DNA from: Otatea glauca
Lineage: Eukaryota; Streptophyta; Magnoliopsida; Poales; Poaceae
Assembly: GCA_036346275.1 (NCBI GenBank)
Contig: CM070713.1
Location: forward strand, 58,957,567 to 59,021,566
Reading direction: 5' to 3'
Length of the DNA: 64,000 bases
Part shown: piece after piece, positions 1 to 12,002 of the stretch
Layout of the letters: the number at the start of each line of letters is the position of its first letter
Position numbering within the stretch: position 1 is the first letter of the stretch
Position numbers and translations under genes: made by a program
Notes under the pieces: model-generated
What the model was told of the DNA's origin: nothing
The model's database searches: none
What the model saw: only the letters and a program-made list of their open reading frames with translations

Positions 1-870
1 GGATGTACCGGGTTCCTACGCGCGATTGTCCCGAGCAAGTGGGAATATTCTCGTCTGAAGCCTCGTGACGCCCCAACCGTATTTCCGAGCTGTCCTTTTT
101 CTCTCCATGCCTTTGCGTAGCTAATCTTGTATCAAACCTCTCCTCCACCGCCGTGATAATAGATCGAGGCCGCAGATGGGGATTGTCCACTATCTCGACC
201 ATAAACACATTTGCCACCCAAGTGGACGACATGATTATGTGTCCTCGCTCCGCTTCTTCCAGCTCGCAGTTATGCTCAATCATTATGGAGCATTTGTAGT
301 AGTCCTTCCACTTCCCCTGGTATGCATGCACCCGCCATGGGCACGAATCAACTACGCACTTCACGTCGTAGTCCTTCTTGCTCGACTTCACTACCTCGAA
401 TTGCCGCCGAGAGACATTGCCCAAGATTTCACCGCATCCATCACAGCCTCCTTGTCTTTATATATGGCCCTCCGTCACCTCGTTCTCACGATACTCCCAT
501 GCATCAATGTTCCTTCATTCATTGTTAGGTCTTCAAATCAGAATTGGTCCACGCACAGTGATAGGCACCTCAGAGCGTTGTCCTCCTCGCCGGAGTGCTC
601 ACCATCAAGGACTTCCTTATCCGCACGGTCCTCCTCTTCCATCAGGTAAACAATGTCCTCCACCTCCTCCCCCTCGTCGGCCACCCTTCGCGCTCCACCG
701 CTTGTCTCCTCCGCCTCGGTCCCTTCGCCACCGCTAGCCTCGTGCTCCTCGTCTCCGAACTCCTCGCCACCTTCCTCTTCGCATCCTTCTACATTTGACG
801 TCCCCTCTCCCGTAATGTCCACCCCGACATCACGAACTTGCGACACCGATGGAGCTACCGGTAGCACTGT
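1..870 (-). pseudogene. MULE (MuDR/MURA-type) transposase, N-terminal part, frameshifted
   Basis: Reading the minus strand in three frames gives the N-terminal half of a plant MURA transposase. First comes an acidic stretch rich in Glu and Asp (about 540-870) ending in GEHSGEEDN. Then follows a block near 460-400 with AIYKDKEAVMDAVKSWAMSL, and then the DNA-binding-like block (about 400-200) with FEVVKSSKKDYDVKCVVDSC, PWRVHAY and KWKDYYKCSIM. The protein continues past position 1, so the DDE catalytic core lies outside the window. At least three frame changes are needed; they may be decay or assembly error. MURA enzymes cut at the terminal inverted repeats of Mutator-like elements. The family call is firm from the ordered blocks; activity cannot be judged. 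Confidence 0.82.
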
Positions 871-2131
871 ACCAACAACATGAGCGCCAACCCCGCTTTA
901 CGCAAAACCAACATAACTCCTCCATGTTGACGCCGAGTTAATAGGAATCAACTCTCCGTAAAACGGTCTTGCGACGGCTACTACTCATCGCTTCGACCAA
1001 GAACCAACAGCCTCAAGATCCAAATCAACATCCGAGACATCCACTCCAACAAACCCTCAGATGTCCTATCGCCGGTCTACATATGCCCTGCATTTACTCT
1101 TGAAAATGATGATAGATCCACCCCACCCGCCTCAAAGCATATCTCCCATCTCCGTAAAATATTTGGAAATACAATTTCTCCGACATGTCGCAACGTCCGA
1201 CGGAAAAATATTACTCTAAAATACAATCTACAAAACGTATATTGATCATACTACAAAATACGACTATAAAATTCGACTAGCCTACTATACTGCCTAATAT
1301 TAAATTTCTACTACATTACATTTGTATATATTGCCTAATACATTATTTACATAATAAAATTAGTAATACACAACCCTACTAAATTAAATTCATACCATAT
1401 TACATTTGTATATATATTGCCTAATACATTATTTGCATAACAAAATACTAATACACAACCCTACTAAATTAAATTCAAATATTGTCTAATATTTCTATCA
1501 GATAAATTTCTACATACCGAATACTACATTAAATTTGCACATACCTAAATACTAAATTAAATTTGTAAATACTACATACTACATTAAATTTCTGAATATT
1601 AACTGCTATATTAAATTTCTAAACAATACATAATCCTAAAATTTCTAAATACTACAACAAATTCCTAAATATTAAATACTACATTAAATTTTAAATACTA
1701 CATAACCTATAAAAAATTCCTACATTTACCTCTACAAAAAATTGCTAAAACTAACTCTACAATAAAATTCAAAATTTACCTAAATTTCTCGGCTCCCCTT
1801 CTCTTTTTCTTCTCTTCCTCTTCTCCCTTTCTTCTCCCCTCCTTTTCTCCCCGCGCTCGCCCCTCTCTTTCTTTCCTTTCTCTCGCACAAATGCCGACCG
1901 AGCGGCGCTGGCGCCTTAAATACAAGCCTGTCGCCTCAGATAAAGCGACGCCCATACTGGGGCGAGAAGGGGCCCACCGCAAGCACCGTTAATCTAGCCG
2001 CTGGCAGGGGCGCTTATCGTCAGATGGGGCGACGCCCATACACGGGCGACCGGAGGGTATTTCTGCTATTTTTTCATCCGGGCGACTAGTTTTGAAAAAA
2101 GATTAAAAATAAATATTAAAGAAAAAAAAAT
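871..2131 (-). mobile_element. MULE 5' flank and terminal region
   Basis: This is the non-coding 5' side of the minus-strand MURA gene. From 1200 to 1780 it is AT-rich, with the phrase catattacatttgtatat and its variants repeated. From 1780 to 1890 there is a pyrimidine tract. From 1920 to 2060 GC motifs of the kind GGGCGA, CGCCCATA and ggggcga recur. The element appears to end in an A-rich block (attaaagaaaaaaaa, about 2117-2131). The same motif set followed by the same A-rich end occurs at 22985-23187, which supports a shared MULE family terminus. The target-site duplication was not resolved because the other end lies outside the window. Confidence 0.5.
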
Positions 2132-2362
2132 TCGAGACGACAAAGTGTAGCTCTCGTAGCGCGCACTAGATGCCTCTGTTCTGTTCTCTTCTGTAAAGGC
2201 AGTCAAAGCTACGGCAAAGTATGTCGGCATGAGAAACGATCAAACGAAGTGTGCGGTTGTATACGCTCCCAATTGCTCTAAATGAATTACAGCTCACCAG
2301 CAAGCTGGACTTTTCTTACAATCATCTCCAAGGAGAAATTCCAAGAAACGGGTATTCCAAAA

Positions 2363-2753
2363 GAGCTCTTTTACAGTGGATTAAAATCAATATAAGCCGT
2401 CAATTCCTTTGAATCTAATGGTTGAAATCAATTTAGATCTAATTATACTACCACCTGTAGTATTAGTAGTAAAATTCAGAGAAAGGTAAAAGAGTAAAAA
2501 ATTCCATCATACTATTTGTACTCTACGGTAAAACACGTCCTGTGATCCTGATAAATGGCGGATGAATAGATAAAAAGCCTTTGAAGATCACCAGGTATTC
2601 GGTGAATCCAAAACTATGAACGAATTAAGAAAAATCTAAAATACCCCTGATGAATGGATAAGAAAAGTCTAAAATACCCTTAAGAAATAGATGATTAGAT
2701 TTGATTTCTAATATCACTACTTACTATCCATGTTATTCACAGTAAAATTTCTC
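2363..2753. mobile_element. MULE-type MITE in the receptor-kinase pseudogene
   Basis: A 391-bp insertion in the last-LRR region. Imperfect terminal inverted repeats read gagctcttttacagtgg at the left and, reverse-complemented, gagaaattttactgtga at the right. A 9-bp duplication flanks it: attccaaaa at 2354-2362 and attcgaaaa at 2754-2762, one mismatch. The 9-bp size points to the Mutator superfamily. There is no coding capacity. Removing the insert and one duplication rejoins the kinase reading frame. Confidence 0.75.
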
Positions 2754-3233
2754 ATTCGAAAATGCTACAACTGTTTCACTTGACGGTGACTCGGGACTGC
2801 GGAGCGTCGGATCTCCATATGCCTCTATACCCTGCAGTTTCTCAGAAAATAAGAAGGGTGTGCAGCGGACCAGATTATTGATTCCAATATTTGGCTTTAT
2901 GTCACTCATAATGTTGATTTAAGTTACAACTCTTCATGTGAAGAAGACGTCAGGAAGAACATACTTATTGTTGCTTCCTTTTGGTAAGCAATTCCCTAGA
3001 GTTTCTTACAACGATCTTGCTCAAGCAACAGGGAACTTCTCTTAGTCGAACCTAATCGGGAGAGGAAGCTATGGTTCAATATACAGAGGGAAGTTAACTC
3101 AAGCTAAAATACAAGTAGCTATTAAGGTTTTTGACCTTGGGGTGAAATGTGCAGACAAAAGTTTCGTATCAGAATGTGAAGTTTTGAGACACATTCGACA
3201 TCGGAACATCAGAACCTTCTTCTTCCTATCCTA

Positions 3234-4164
3234 ATTTACCAATACTCCGTATATTAAACTCCAAAGCTTTCGCGGTTGCTCGGCGTGTCCACGCGTATTT
3301 CGGGGCGACGTGGCCACGCGCGCTGGAGTGTCGTGCGTACGGCTCGCTCGCGGAGAGGCCACGTCGCCCGCGTGATTAAGTCTGTTATACACGTTAAGTA
3401 TTTTACCATTGTTGATCGTCAACAACGCGCGTGCGGCGCAGCGGTAAACTCCCTCGCGTTCAAGCCTCCGGTCGGGCCTTCGAGCTCACCACTCACTCGC
3501 CCACGTCGCCGGCGCGATTTTTTTCCCGTCTGACACGTGGCGGCGGACGCGTGGGGCGCGGTTTTTCCGGAGACACCCCCGATTTTTTCAGAAATTACAA
3601 AAAGGCCCCCAGACACTTCTAGAGCCGTTTTTTAGATGAGGCCCTCTGAAATTACATTTAGGTATAGTTTTTTCCGTGTAGACCCTCCAAACTTTTGTAA
3701 TATGATTTTTTGTACCTCAAAAATTACATCTAGATCCATTTTTTAGCGACTCCTAGAGCCGTTTTTTTAAAGGCCCTTCGAAATTACATTAGGTACAGCT
3801 TTTTCCGTGCAGGCCCTCCAAACTTTTTTAATCTAATTCTTTTGTATTTTTTAACGGAAAGACCCCTAAAACTCCCTGAAAAATTACATATAGATCTATT
3901 TTTTAGGCGAGGAGGCCCTCAAAACTTTCAAAATTTGTTTCTATTTCGCACAGATTGTTTTCCAAAATTTGTTGCCTTCTTGCACAGATTTTTCCCCCGC
4001 AATCGTTTTCCTGTGAAATACCTCAAAAATTACATCTAGGTAGGTTTTTTACGAAAAAGGCCTCCAAACTTCTTAGATTTTTTTGCGGTTCTTTTCTTCG
4101 GCCAGAAAATCATCTTTGCACGGTGCCGCACACTTGCGCCGCGTGGCGTGGCACCGCGCAGATG
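3234..4164. repeat. Repeat-rich insertion splitting the kinase pseudogene
   Basis: Kinase coding stops after the LLPIL-equivalent at about 3233 and resumes at about 4165. The left third (3270-3560) is GC-rich. From 3590 to 4080 there are about four degenerate units of roughly 110-130 bp built from gaaattacatttaggta, ttttttccgtg and aggccctccaaactttt. Distant relatives of these units, inverted, occur at 19135-19490. No transposase, clear TIR or target duplication was found, so the element class is open. Confidence 0.45.
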
Positions 4165-4254
4165 CATCTAGTTAGACAATAGCAGTAATGTTTTCAAAGT
4201 TCTAATTTATGAATTCATGCCTAACAAGAATTTGGACACATGGCTACACAAGAC

Positions 4255-5368
4255 TGAAGGACCGAAGTGACGATTAGAGGGGGTGAATGATCACAATTAA
4301 AATTTTCCCTACTCATGGATCCAACTAAAACCTCACTTGAAACATGCAAACACAAATGAGTAAAATAGAGAAAATCTTGATCTTAAACTTGCTCGTGGGT
4401 TGTGATGATCAAGATGATCTTGGATATTCTCCCACTTATCACAACAAGCAAGAACACAAGAAACAAAAACCTCAAACGCGATCTACAAAGATTTTTCAAA
4501 GATAAAGCATAGAGATCGAGTTCTTGCAAAAGATTGCCTAGATGACGAGGATATGATCTAAAGAAGATTTATCCATTAATCAATCATCCTTGGCATAAAA
4601 TCCACAAGCATTTAGAAGAAGGGGAGGCAAATCCAAATGTGTGAAAAGTAAATTGCAAGAATTTAAAGTGCGGAATTTAAATGCTGAATTTAAGATATAA
4701 TGTAAATGCTGAAATTAAGTTCAGAAAAGTAAGAAAGTAAAATTTTATTTATTGGGAGGAAGGTTTACAAAGTCTCACAACAAGGTGAGCAAAGCTCAAA
4801 TGTGCACAAAAAACCTTTAAGAAGGGAGAGCTATCCCTCCCTCTCTATTTATACTATTCTTGAGTCATCCTCCACCCTTAGATGAGTTCTACTTGGCCCT
4901 CAAGTAACCTCATCAAGGGTTGAAATTGAGTCATCCTCCACCCTTAGATGAGTTCTACTTGCCCTCAAGAAACCTCATCAAGGGTTGAGATTCACTCAAC
5001 CTAACTTGACCGCTACTCTATCATCTAAACCGCAATACAACGGCTCTCCTTGATTCGAGCAACCCTAAGTTAGCATCTCAGTCGTTCACTTGTCTTATAG
5101 GCTCACAGTGACTCCATCTCCGATCATCCTCCGATGATCCCCAACCGTCTGGACCTCCGGCGCATCTCGTCTAGTTCAGGTCATCTTCGGCCTCACCATG
5201 ACCTAGCACCGTCGTCCTACAACCATAAAAAACAAGAAAACCCATCACATAGCAATGTTCAAAATGATATACAATAAATATCTATTTGCTAAAAATAAAT
5301 CAGATTCCTAACTTAAATACAGTCAAATACTCATCATCAACATAGGTAGGCCTCCACATAGTCTTTCA
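4255..5368 (-). mobile_element. Solo LTR, Sirevirus-like, inserted in the kinase pseudogene
   Basis: A 1114-bp sequence starts TG (tgaaggaccgaag) and ends CA (gtctttca). It is flanked by near-identical 5-bp duplications, aagac (4250-4254) and gagac (5369-5373). The opening phrase attagagggggtgaatga resembles the LTR edges at 27448 and 54731, so it is placed with those Sirevirus-type LTRs. A minus-strand TATA-like site (GTATAAATAG) lies near 4845-4856. A 67-bp unit is duplicated at 4859-4991. No internal region remains, as expected after LTR-LTR recombination. Excision reconnects the kinase coding. Confidence 0.78.
4859..4991. repeat. 67-bp tandem duplication with inverted arms inside the solo LTR
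   Basis: Two units run from 4859 to 4925 and from 4926 to 4991. Each contains the arm acccttagatgag and, about 25 bp later, its near-complement ctcatcaagggt, so each unit can form a hairpin. This parallels the inverted-repeat arrays in the other two Sirevirus-type LTRs of the window. Confidence 0.7.
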
Positions 5369-5492
5369 GAGACTCATGGTGGTGTGGCTCCAAAATGCAT
5401 GAGCTTAGCTCGAAGAATAAGCATAGCTGTTGACATAGCCGATGCATTGGCCTATTTAAACCATGAGTGTGGACAGCCTATTGTCCATGGTT

Positions 5493-6023
5493 AATATTAT
5501 CGAAATCACGATTATCGACCGGTTTGTGATTTTCGATTATTGTAAAAAATCGGTCGAAAATTTCCAAGAAACCTAAGATTACGAAATCAATTTTTTTTGA
5601 AAAAAATTCAAAATAATAATAATAAAAAATCGACCGGTATTCACCGATAATCATGATATTTCCTCAGCTTGATCTCCCGCTTCGCCGGAGCCGCGCGCGC
5701 CCTCGCTACACCTCATGTGCACGCCATCACTGCCGCTCCGCCTTCGCGCTCTCTCGCTCTCTCGTGTCGCCGCCTTGGTTGCGGATTTTTCGGGGCGAGG
5801 AAGCTGAATGGCTTAGGGTTTTCCAGCCGCACCGTTTTTGTTTCACCCCAAAGTGAATCACATCCGTCCATTCGCATCCGTCGGTCGGTGCTTCTCTTCG
5901 CTCGGCGGGCCGATGCTTCGCCTCCTGCGCAAGGCCACCGCTCGACTCCGTGCTAGGCCAGCTCGCGCATCGCATGGGCCAAACTTTTCATGTCCACAAC
6001 TTTTCATGTTCATGGGCCAGCTC
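5493..6023. other. Unassigned stretch after the kinase pseudogene
   Basis: The kinase similarity ends abruptly at about 5491. The next 150 bp are AT-rich with the phrases aaatcacgattatcgaccgg and aaaaatcgaccggtattc. From 5660 to 5990 the sequence is GC-rich and open in several frames without recognisable domains. It may be the leader or LTR of the decayed Copia element that follows; I could not fix that element's left edge. Confidence 0.3.
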
Positions 6024-7076
6024 GACTATAACCAAGTTTTGGACATTAATATACTTAAGTGTTGACTTTTCATGGTTGTATTTCGACCAAAGTTGTTTAT
6101 AATCATTAATTGTCAAAAAAAATTTTGCCCACTAATGAAATGTTTTAGATCCTAAGCCATGCATTATTTATGAGCCCATCTTTGGGCATAAGTTTAAACT
6201 GGTTTATGGATGTTTTCTCAGATATGCCACAAATAACGCTTTAGTGTATTTTGAGAATAAGCTAAGATGGGATTTGTTAAGTATTATATTTCTACCTGAG
6301 TTGTTTATATTTCCACATATGTTACAATTTCTTATGCCCTAAATAATGAACTTAAGTTTTTCCCTTATTTTCAATTTAGCATTTAATTTTCTGCTCATTA
6401 ATCGTTAATTGTTTATGCTTTCGCAAATAAGTACTTGATGTCTAATGCTTAGTATTTTTGATCATGTGATTAATTTTGTCTCTTATTAATGTATTTTGCT
6501 TTGAGACAATGTGATTATGGTTAATTAAATGCTTCATAACTATATGCTTTGAGACTATAACCAAGTTTTGGATATTAATATACTTAAGTGTTGACTTTTT
6601 ATGGTTGTATTTCGACCAAAGTTGTTTATAATCATGAATTGTCAAAAAAAAATTTGCCCACTAATGAAATGTTTTAGATCCTAAGCCATGCATTATTTAT
6701 GAGCCCATCTTTGGGCATAAGTTTAAGCTGGTTTATGAATGTTTTCTCAGATAGGCCACAAATAACGCTTTAGTGCATTATGAGAATAAGCTAAGATGGG
6801 ATTTGTTAAGTATTATGTTTCTACCTGAGTTGTTTATATTTCCACATATGTTACAATTTCTTATACCCTAAATAATGAACTTAAGTTTTTCCCTTATTTT
6901 CAATTTAGCATTTAATTTTCTGCTCATTAATCGTTAATTGTTTACGCTTCCGCAAATAAGTAATTGATGCCTAATGCTTAGTATTTTTGATCATGTGATT
7001 AATTTTGTCTCTTATTAATGTATTTTGCTTTGAGACAATGTGATTATGATTAATTAAATGCTTCATAACTATATAC
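6024..7076. repeat. 529-bp tandem duplication
   Basis: The block beginning gactataaccaagttttgg at 6024 recurs at 6553 with about 97 percent identity by eye and ends near 7076. Both copies share tgttgacttttyatggttg, gagcccatctttgggcata and taattaaatgcttcataac. It is non-coding and AT-rich. It lies just upstream of the decayed Copia coding region, so it is probably a duplicated leader segment. Confidence 0.85.
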
Positions 7077-10000
7077 TGACCAACGTCTTTTATGGGTCAT
7101 GTGATATTTAATTAGTTCTCATGTTAATTAAGTTATTGAGTCTTTTCAAGCATTTATATGATATAGACTACATTATAATCAAGATGTCTCTAATTAAGAT
7201 GGAACCAACGAGAAGTCTTAGTTAGAGATTTAATGAAGTTTTGGGATTATGTTGTGGCCATAATTGCATTCTGACCAAAGTTGTTTGCAATTGTGTACCA
7301 TTCCCATAGATTAAGCTATTTTCTATTATATATCCAAAGGTGGTACGGTTTGGAACTATAGTCATGTTTTGGCATTATGTTGTGACACACGGTTATATTT
7401 TGACCAAAGTTGATTATAGTCATGTGTCATTCCCATAGCTTATCTAATCAAAATGGAACCAACGAGAAGTTTTGGTTAGAGTTTTCATGTTGATTTAAAA
7501 AAAACGTTTAATGGCTTATGGTTACATACTGACCAGCGTTGTTTGTGATCATTTGCCATCTCCATTAGTGAATCTAGTTATTCTTCGTTTTCTGGCAAAA
7601 GGTGATGCGAAGATGGACTACTGATTCTTTCCCCCAAGTTAAGTTCTTCTTCATTTTTTCCTGATGGTGAAACGAATTAAAATTATTAAGCTTTTTCATT
7701 AGCATGTTATTAACCTAATCAGCATAGGGTTAATTTCATGACAGACAATCATTCACATTTTTGTGGATATTAAGTAATGATCAGTGTTATATCCCTATTA
7801 TCAATTCAGCTATAACTTCTTCGACTGTTTCTAGTACCTTAATAAGAAAAGGAGTAATTTATTAGCATATTATTCCTGAGGTTATTGATTACGCACACAA
7901 ACATAATGTTGATGATTGGCTTCCATTAGAAGAAGCATCTAATAACTTAGACATTGATAAGAATTCAATATTCTAATGACTAGTGGGAGCAATTTAAGCA
8001 AATGTCCCTTTTGATCATAAAATTTAGAATCTAGAGGAGCAATCCTCTAGTTAAATTATGACTATCTGACGATAATGGAAAAGCATTATGAAGCTCCTCA
8101 AAAGTTCTTGCCAGTATTCTGATCATAAGAGTGCTCAAAGTCAATGAGCTAGGATATGAAAAATTATTGGAGCCTTTCTAATTCACTTCATTAGGTCATT
8201 CATAAAGAATGTAACAACAATAATGAAGAATGAGAAGTGAACTATGATTGTGCCCATGAATGTGTGCATTCATAAAGAAATTTGGCTAAATACTAAAAGA
8301 TTACGTTTATACTGCCAACATTACCTCAAGACTATGAAAGTTTTAAAGCGAAGCCTTAGAGAATGAATAAGAAGCTAATGTTGAAGCTGTTGTAAGTATT
8401 CCATCAGTACTAGGTTATGTTTTCACCCTCCATCCTAATAATGTAACTTATGTTCCCATTATAAAAGATAATTTGCTTACACTTTTATAAATTATTTGGG
8501 GAGCATTAAGTATGTTGCTAACTCTATTGGCTTCATCAAAAGTGAAATATTTATGAGAATTCATCGAAATTGTGGCATGGTTGCTTGTACCACATTTTGA
8601 GGGGGAGAATGCAACGTCTCATTGAGAAAAAAAGCTTTATTATGTGAGACATAAACCCATGAACAAATTTCTTACTCTATTAAAGATAATCTCCTTGTCA
8701 ATAAGTTTAATGGATAGAAAGATTAAAGATAATTAATATCAATATCTTACACTGGGAAAATTAAGATACTTAGATACGTGATATTGTCAAGATTCCATCC
8801 GCACTAAAGGGTACCACCGAGTTTATAGAAATGTTGATTTTAGTGGGAGCTCTGAGGCAAGGTAAACTGTACTTAACAACAATCGTGCTTATGTTCCAAT
8901 GCCGATAGTCTGAGAGAATAGTAATCTTTTGTCTCTAAGAGTCCCACCTCCAGTTGATTCTGGAGTTTATGAATATGTGAGCCTCACATGAAGATACCTT
9001 AAGACCAGTGGGAGTAAATTTAACCTCTTAGCTATTTATATGGACTTAATTGTTTATATAGACGATGTCTTGTTGACTATCTGCAATAGGGACATTAATG
9101 TTTAAGACCTAAATATTTTCTTTCTCTTCTAGAAACTAAGATTATCTTGGTGATATCTCTCATGTTTTGACTATTAAGATTCATCAAGATAAGTCCAATA
9201 TTAAGGGAGTTTACTCCGATTATTAAGGGCGACAGATATTTTCTTACGCTCCATCACATGCACATTATGTACACTTAAGTTTGTATGCGCCTTATTTAAC
9301 GCTTGTTACCTGGATACTTGGCAAATATTAATCCAGGTCCGACCACTAAAACTACTAAAGACAACTTTGCATCATAGGCAAAGTGCTAATGATTACATGC
9401 TCACATATAAGAAGTCCGATAATCGTAGTTGTGGGTTATTCAGGACATCGATTATGCAAGATGTGTTGATACTAAGAAATCCACATCAAGTCAAATCTTC
9501 AACCTTGCGTAAAGAGCTATATTGTGGAATGGCTCTAAATTTAAGGCATCATTAATGATGCAAGGCATTTGTGGCATGTCATAAGGCTATTAGATAATGA
9601 GAAATCCACAATAGGCTGTTGTGGTTTAAGAATAAGAAATTTTATTTTTGGCTTAAGTTTCTATCCCGAAATTTATTATGTAAGAGTGCAATTTTGCTTC
9701 GAGTAACAATATGTCAAGTGGTGCTGCCAAACACATGACGTTGTGAAAGATGTAATCCAGAATCGAATTATTGATGTTCAGCCTGTAAGAATTGAGTATC
9801 ATGTTTAATATATAAGTTTATGCATCATGTTTAGTTTAATGATTCCCTATTAAAGGCTTGTCTCAAAATTAGTGCCGGCATAAGACTTATTGACAACCTA
9901 TACTTCTGGGATAAATTAAGATCTCAAAACTTCGACTCTGGAAATTACAAAGTTTGTTTTCACTCCTTTTAATGTGCACATGATGATAAATGAAAACAAA

Positions 10001-10192
10001 CTGCACAAAAGGGACCATAAATATAAAACCAACTCCCGTTAAGAATAAGTAATTATCCTATCAAGATATAATGATGCACTATAGATACTAGGGTTACAGC
10101 GGTGCTTAAATTAATCGATGTAATACTTTATCTTGGTGTGTTGTTCTGTTAAGTATAGACTTATGAAGTTAGCCTTCGATCAAGTGGGAGAA
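7077..10192 (+). mobile_element. Decayed Ty1-Copia retrotransposon interior
   Basis: Coding is badly decayed but two Copia landmarks survive on the + strand. The reverse transcriptase active-site box reads LIVYIDDVLL near 9045-9078. The RNase H C-terminal region reads SSGAAKHMT near 9715-9742, followed by a VKDVIQNR-like segment. The block near 9370-9560 with ANDYMLTYKKSDN and then VVGYS belongs to the RNase H start. The phrase atggaaccaacgagaagt recurs in the presumed leader (7199 and 7449). The interior ends in a purine tract (caagtgggagaatg, about 10181-10194), the usual plus-strand primer before a 3' LTR. Integrase and gag were not recognised. Confidence 0.6.
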
Positions 10193-10600
10193 TGTTTGTC
10201 GTGATCTTCGATTAAAAACAGAAAGACCGAAATTAGGGGGCTAATCCCATGATTTACGAAATTAAGGGCTAATCCCAAGATTTATTTGCGCTCTGATCGG
10301 GAGTGCACTAACTGATTTTGGAATCGGTCCCGTTATCCAGCGCCATAATAAAAAGGGAAGAAGCAAGCACTTGATTTTTTGAGCGATTTGCTTTCAAGTT
10401 GCTTCTTCCCGACACACCCATCCGATCTAGAGTTTGGCGCGAGGCTACCGAAGATCCGTGACCACCACCGTGAGAACCACGGTGTTGTCTTCATCCGGCT
10501 CCCAGCTTTCTTCATTGCGCACATCGGTTGTCCTCCGTGCTTCATCACCGACCAAATCATCGACAAAGAACCCTAATGGCATCTTTATCTCCAGGTCAAT
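10193..10600 (+). mobile_element. Probable 3' LTR of the decayed Copia element
   Basis: It starts TG directly after the purine tract (tgtttgtcgtgatc). The right edge is uncertain and no matching 5' LTR was found upstream, so the length is a guess. A short imperfect repeat, ggggctaatcccatgattta then agggctaatcccaagattta, lies at 10228-10285. Confidence 0.35.
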
Positions 10601-11292
10601 TAATCACTCTTAATTTCCTCGTTACTTTCGGTGATCATGATTTAGATTAGTTCATGTTTTAGTTAAACCTAAAGCTAACAGCAACAGGCCGCACGTGCTA
10701 TGTGAACACTGCTTTCTATTTAAGTCAGAGCATGTAGATTGCATTAAACCATGACCACAATCGAATCGTGGCCCAATTCAGATGCAAGGGAAGGAACTTG
10801 CTCCATCTACACCATCACGGCGCCAGGCTCCGTACATGAACTATGGCTCTGATGTTTATGGGCTACCTTGTTACCGGATAGTACATAACTCGGACAGTTC
10901 ATGGCTCTCAAGTTCATGAGAAGCACAAATTGAGCCTCCCGGAAAAGAATTCTGCTAATCGCCAAAACTAAGCCAGTCCTCTGCAGGGGTTTCTCAAGTG
11001 AATAGTGCTTATATACATCACTCTTTTAATACAAATTGCATAAATCTTAAAGTAAGCAGAGGGGGTAAATAATCACTATATATTATTTATTTATATTTTA
11101 TTATTTGTGTAACTTTCAAATAGTAACGATGGAAGCCTTCTATGTTTAGAGAATCGGTAATATCCAGGATAATTCGTCCCGCACCCATACTAGCTGCCAC
11201 TTTAGTCTATATAATTATGTTAACCTTGACCCTCGATCTAAAAAAGAAAGAAGGTCAGTTACATCACTACCGTAATTATACCTGCAATCCAA
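10601..11292. other. Intergenic, nothing recognised
   Basis: Mixed-composition sequence without a long reading frame, domain or repeat that I can name. A short AT-rich block lies at 11030-11110. Confidence 0.3.
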
Positions 11293-11673
11293 GGCATCTT
11301 TGATTCGCAGGATTCTAAAATATAGAATTGCAATGCCATGGACTCTTGAATCTATAGGATTGAAAACCATAGGAATTTGCAACAAAGAGTGTTTGATTGT
11401 ATCACATGAAAAATACATGAATTTTAAGATCAAATGTTAATTGATTAGAAAGAGAGAGAGAGATGCATTGGAAATTTGGAATTCTGAAAGGAACTTGTAA
11501 CATGAGGTTAGACCTCATTCATGAATTCCTCCAAAACTTTTAGAAAATTTTCCTACCCTATAAAACTCCTTTGAAGGAATCGTACAAATCAAACACCCTT
11601 CATTGGAATTTTTCATTTGGATTGAATTCCTCTATTTTTTTCCTTTGAAATTTCTTTGAATCAAATAGACCCC
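11293..11673. mobile_element. Tourist-like (PIF/Harbinger) MITE
   Basis: The left end reads ggcatctttgattcgcagga. The right end, reverse-complemented, reads ggggtctatttgattcaaag, giving an imperfect terminal inverted repeat. The length of about 380 bp and the internal attgcaatgc and gaattcct blocks are typical of Tourist-like elements, whose TIRs carry a similar TTTGATT core. A clean 3-bp TAA/TTA duplication was not seen. A GA run lies at 11450-11462. Confidence 0.6.
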
Positions 11674-12002
11674 TAGTATTATCTCATTTGTACTATTGCA
11701 GTAAGAGAACATTGTAAGATCTTATAACCCTAGGATTGTTGAATTTAGCATTACTCTTTGTATTCTAAGTGACGACCCATAGGAAATTATTATAATTCGA
11801 ACTTCTAAAATGGTCTGTCCTTCAAATTATGAATGAATACGATCCACTTATATGTAGCCTATTTACATATATCACAATGTTGTTATGGTTAAGAAACAAT
11901 CCATTTGGTAATTTATTTCTAAACCACACTGAAGGTGATCTATCTCCCAATTTGATCCCAGTGGTCGTGACGAACCTTTGGCCGACTTGTCCTCGGACGG
12001 CA

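Larger units (their letters stand above)
2270..5491 (+). pseudogene. LRR receptor-like kinase (Xa21-like, LRR-XII) pseudogene in four pieces
   Basis: Four collinear blocks match an LRR receptor kinase. Block 2285-2362 encodes the last LRR (KLDFSYNHLQGEIPR). Block 2757-3233 encodes NATTVSLDGDSG, a decayed membrane segment, then FGKQFPRVSYNDLAQATGNF and the kinase glycine loop GRGSYGSIYRG with the VAIKVF lysine. Block 4165-4254 gives NVFKVLIYEFMPNKNLDTWL. Block 5374-5491 gives SLARRISIAVDIADALAYL and ends at QPIVHG, just before the catalytic loop. An in-frame TAG replaces the expected Gln after GNFS, and the membrane segment is frameshifted. The blocks are separated by a MULE-type MITE, a repeat-rich insertion and a solo LTR. 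The catalytic loop and C-lobe are missing, so it is dead. Confidence 0.88.

Noticed and set aside
538..867. Acidic 109-codon minus-strand frame as a separate gene
   Set aside because: It continues, after a frame change, into the MURA transposase blocks, so it is the acidic N-terminal part of that gene.
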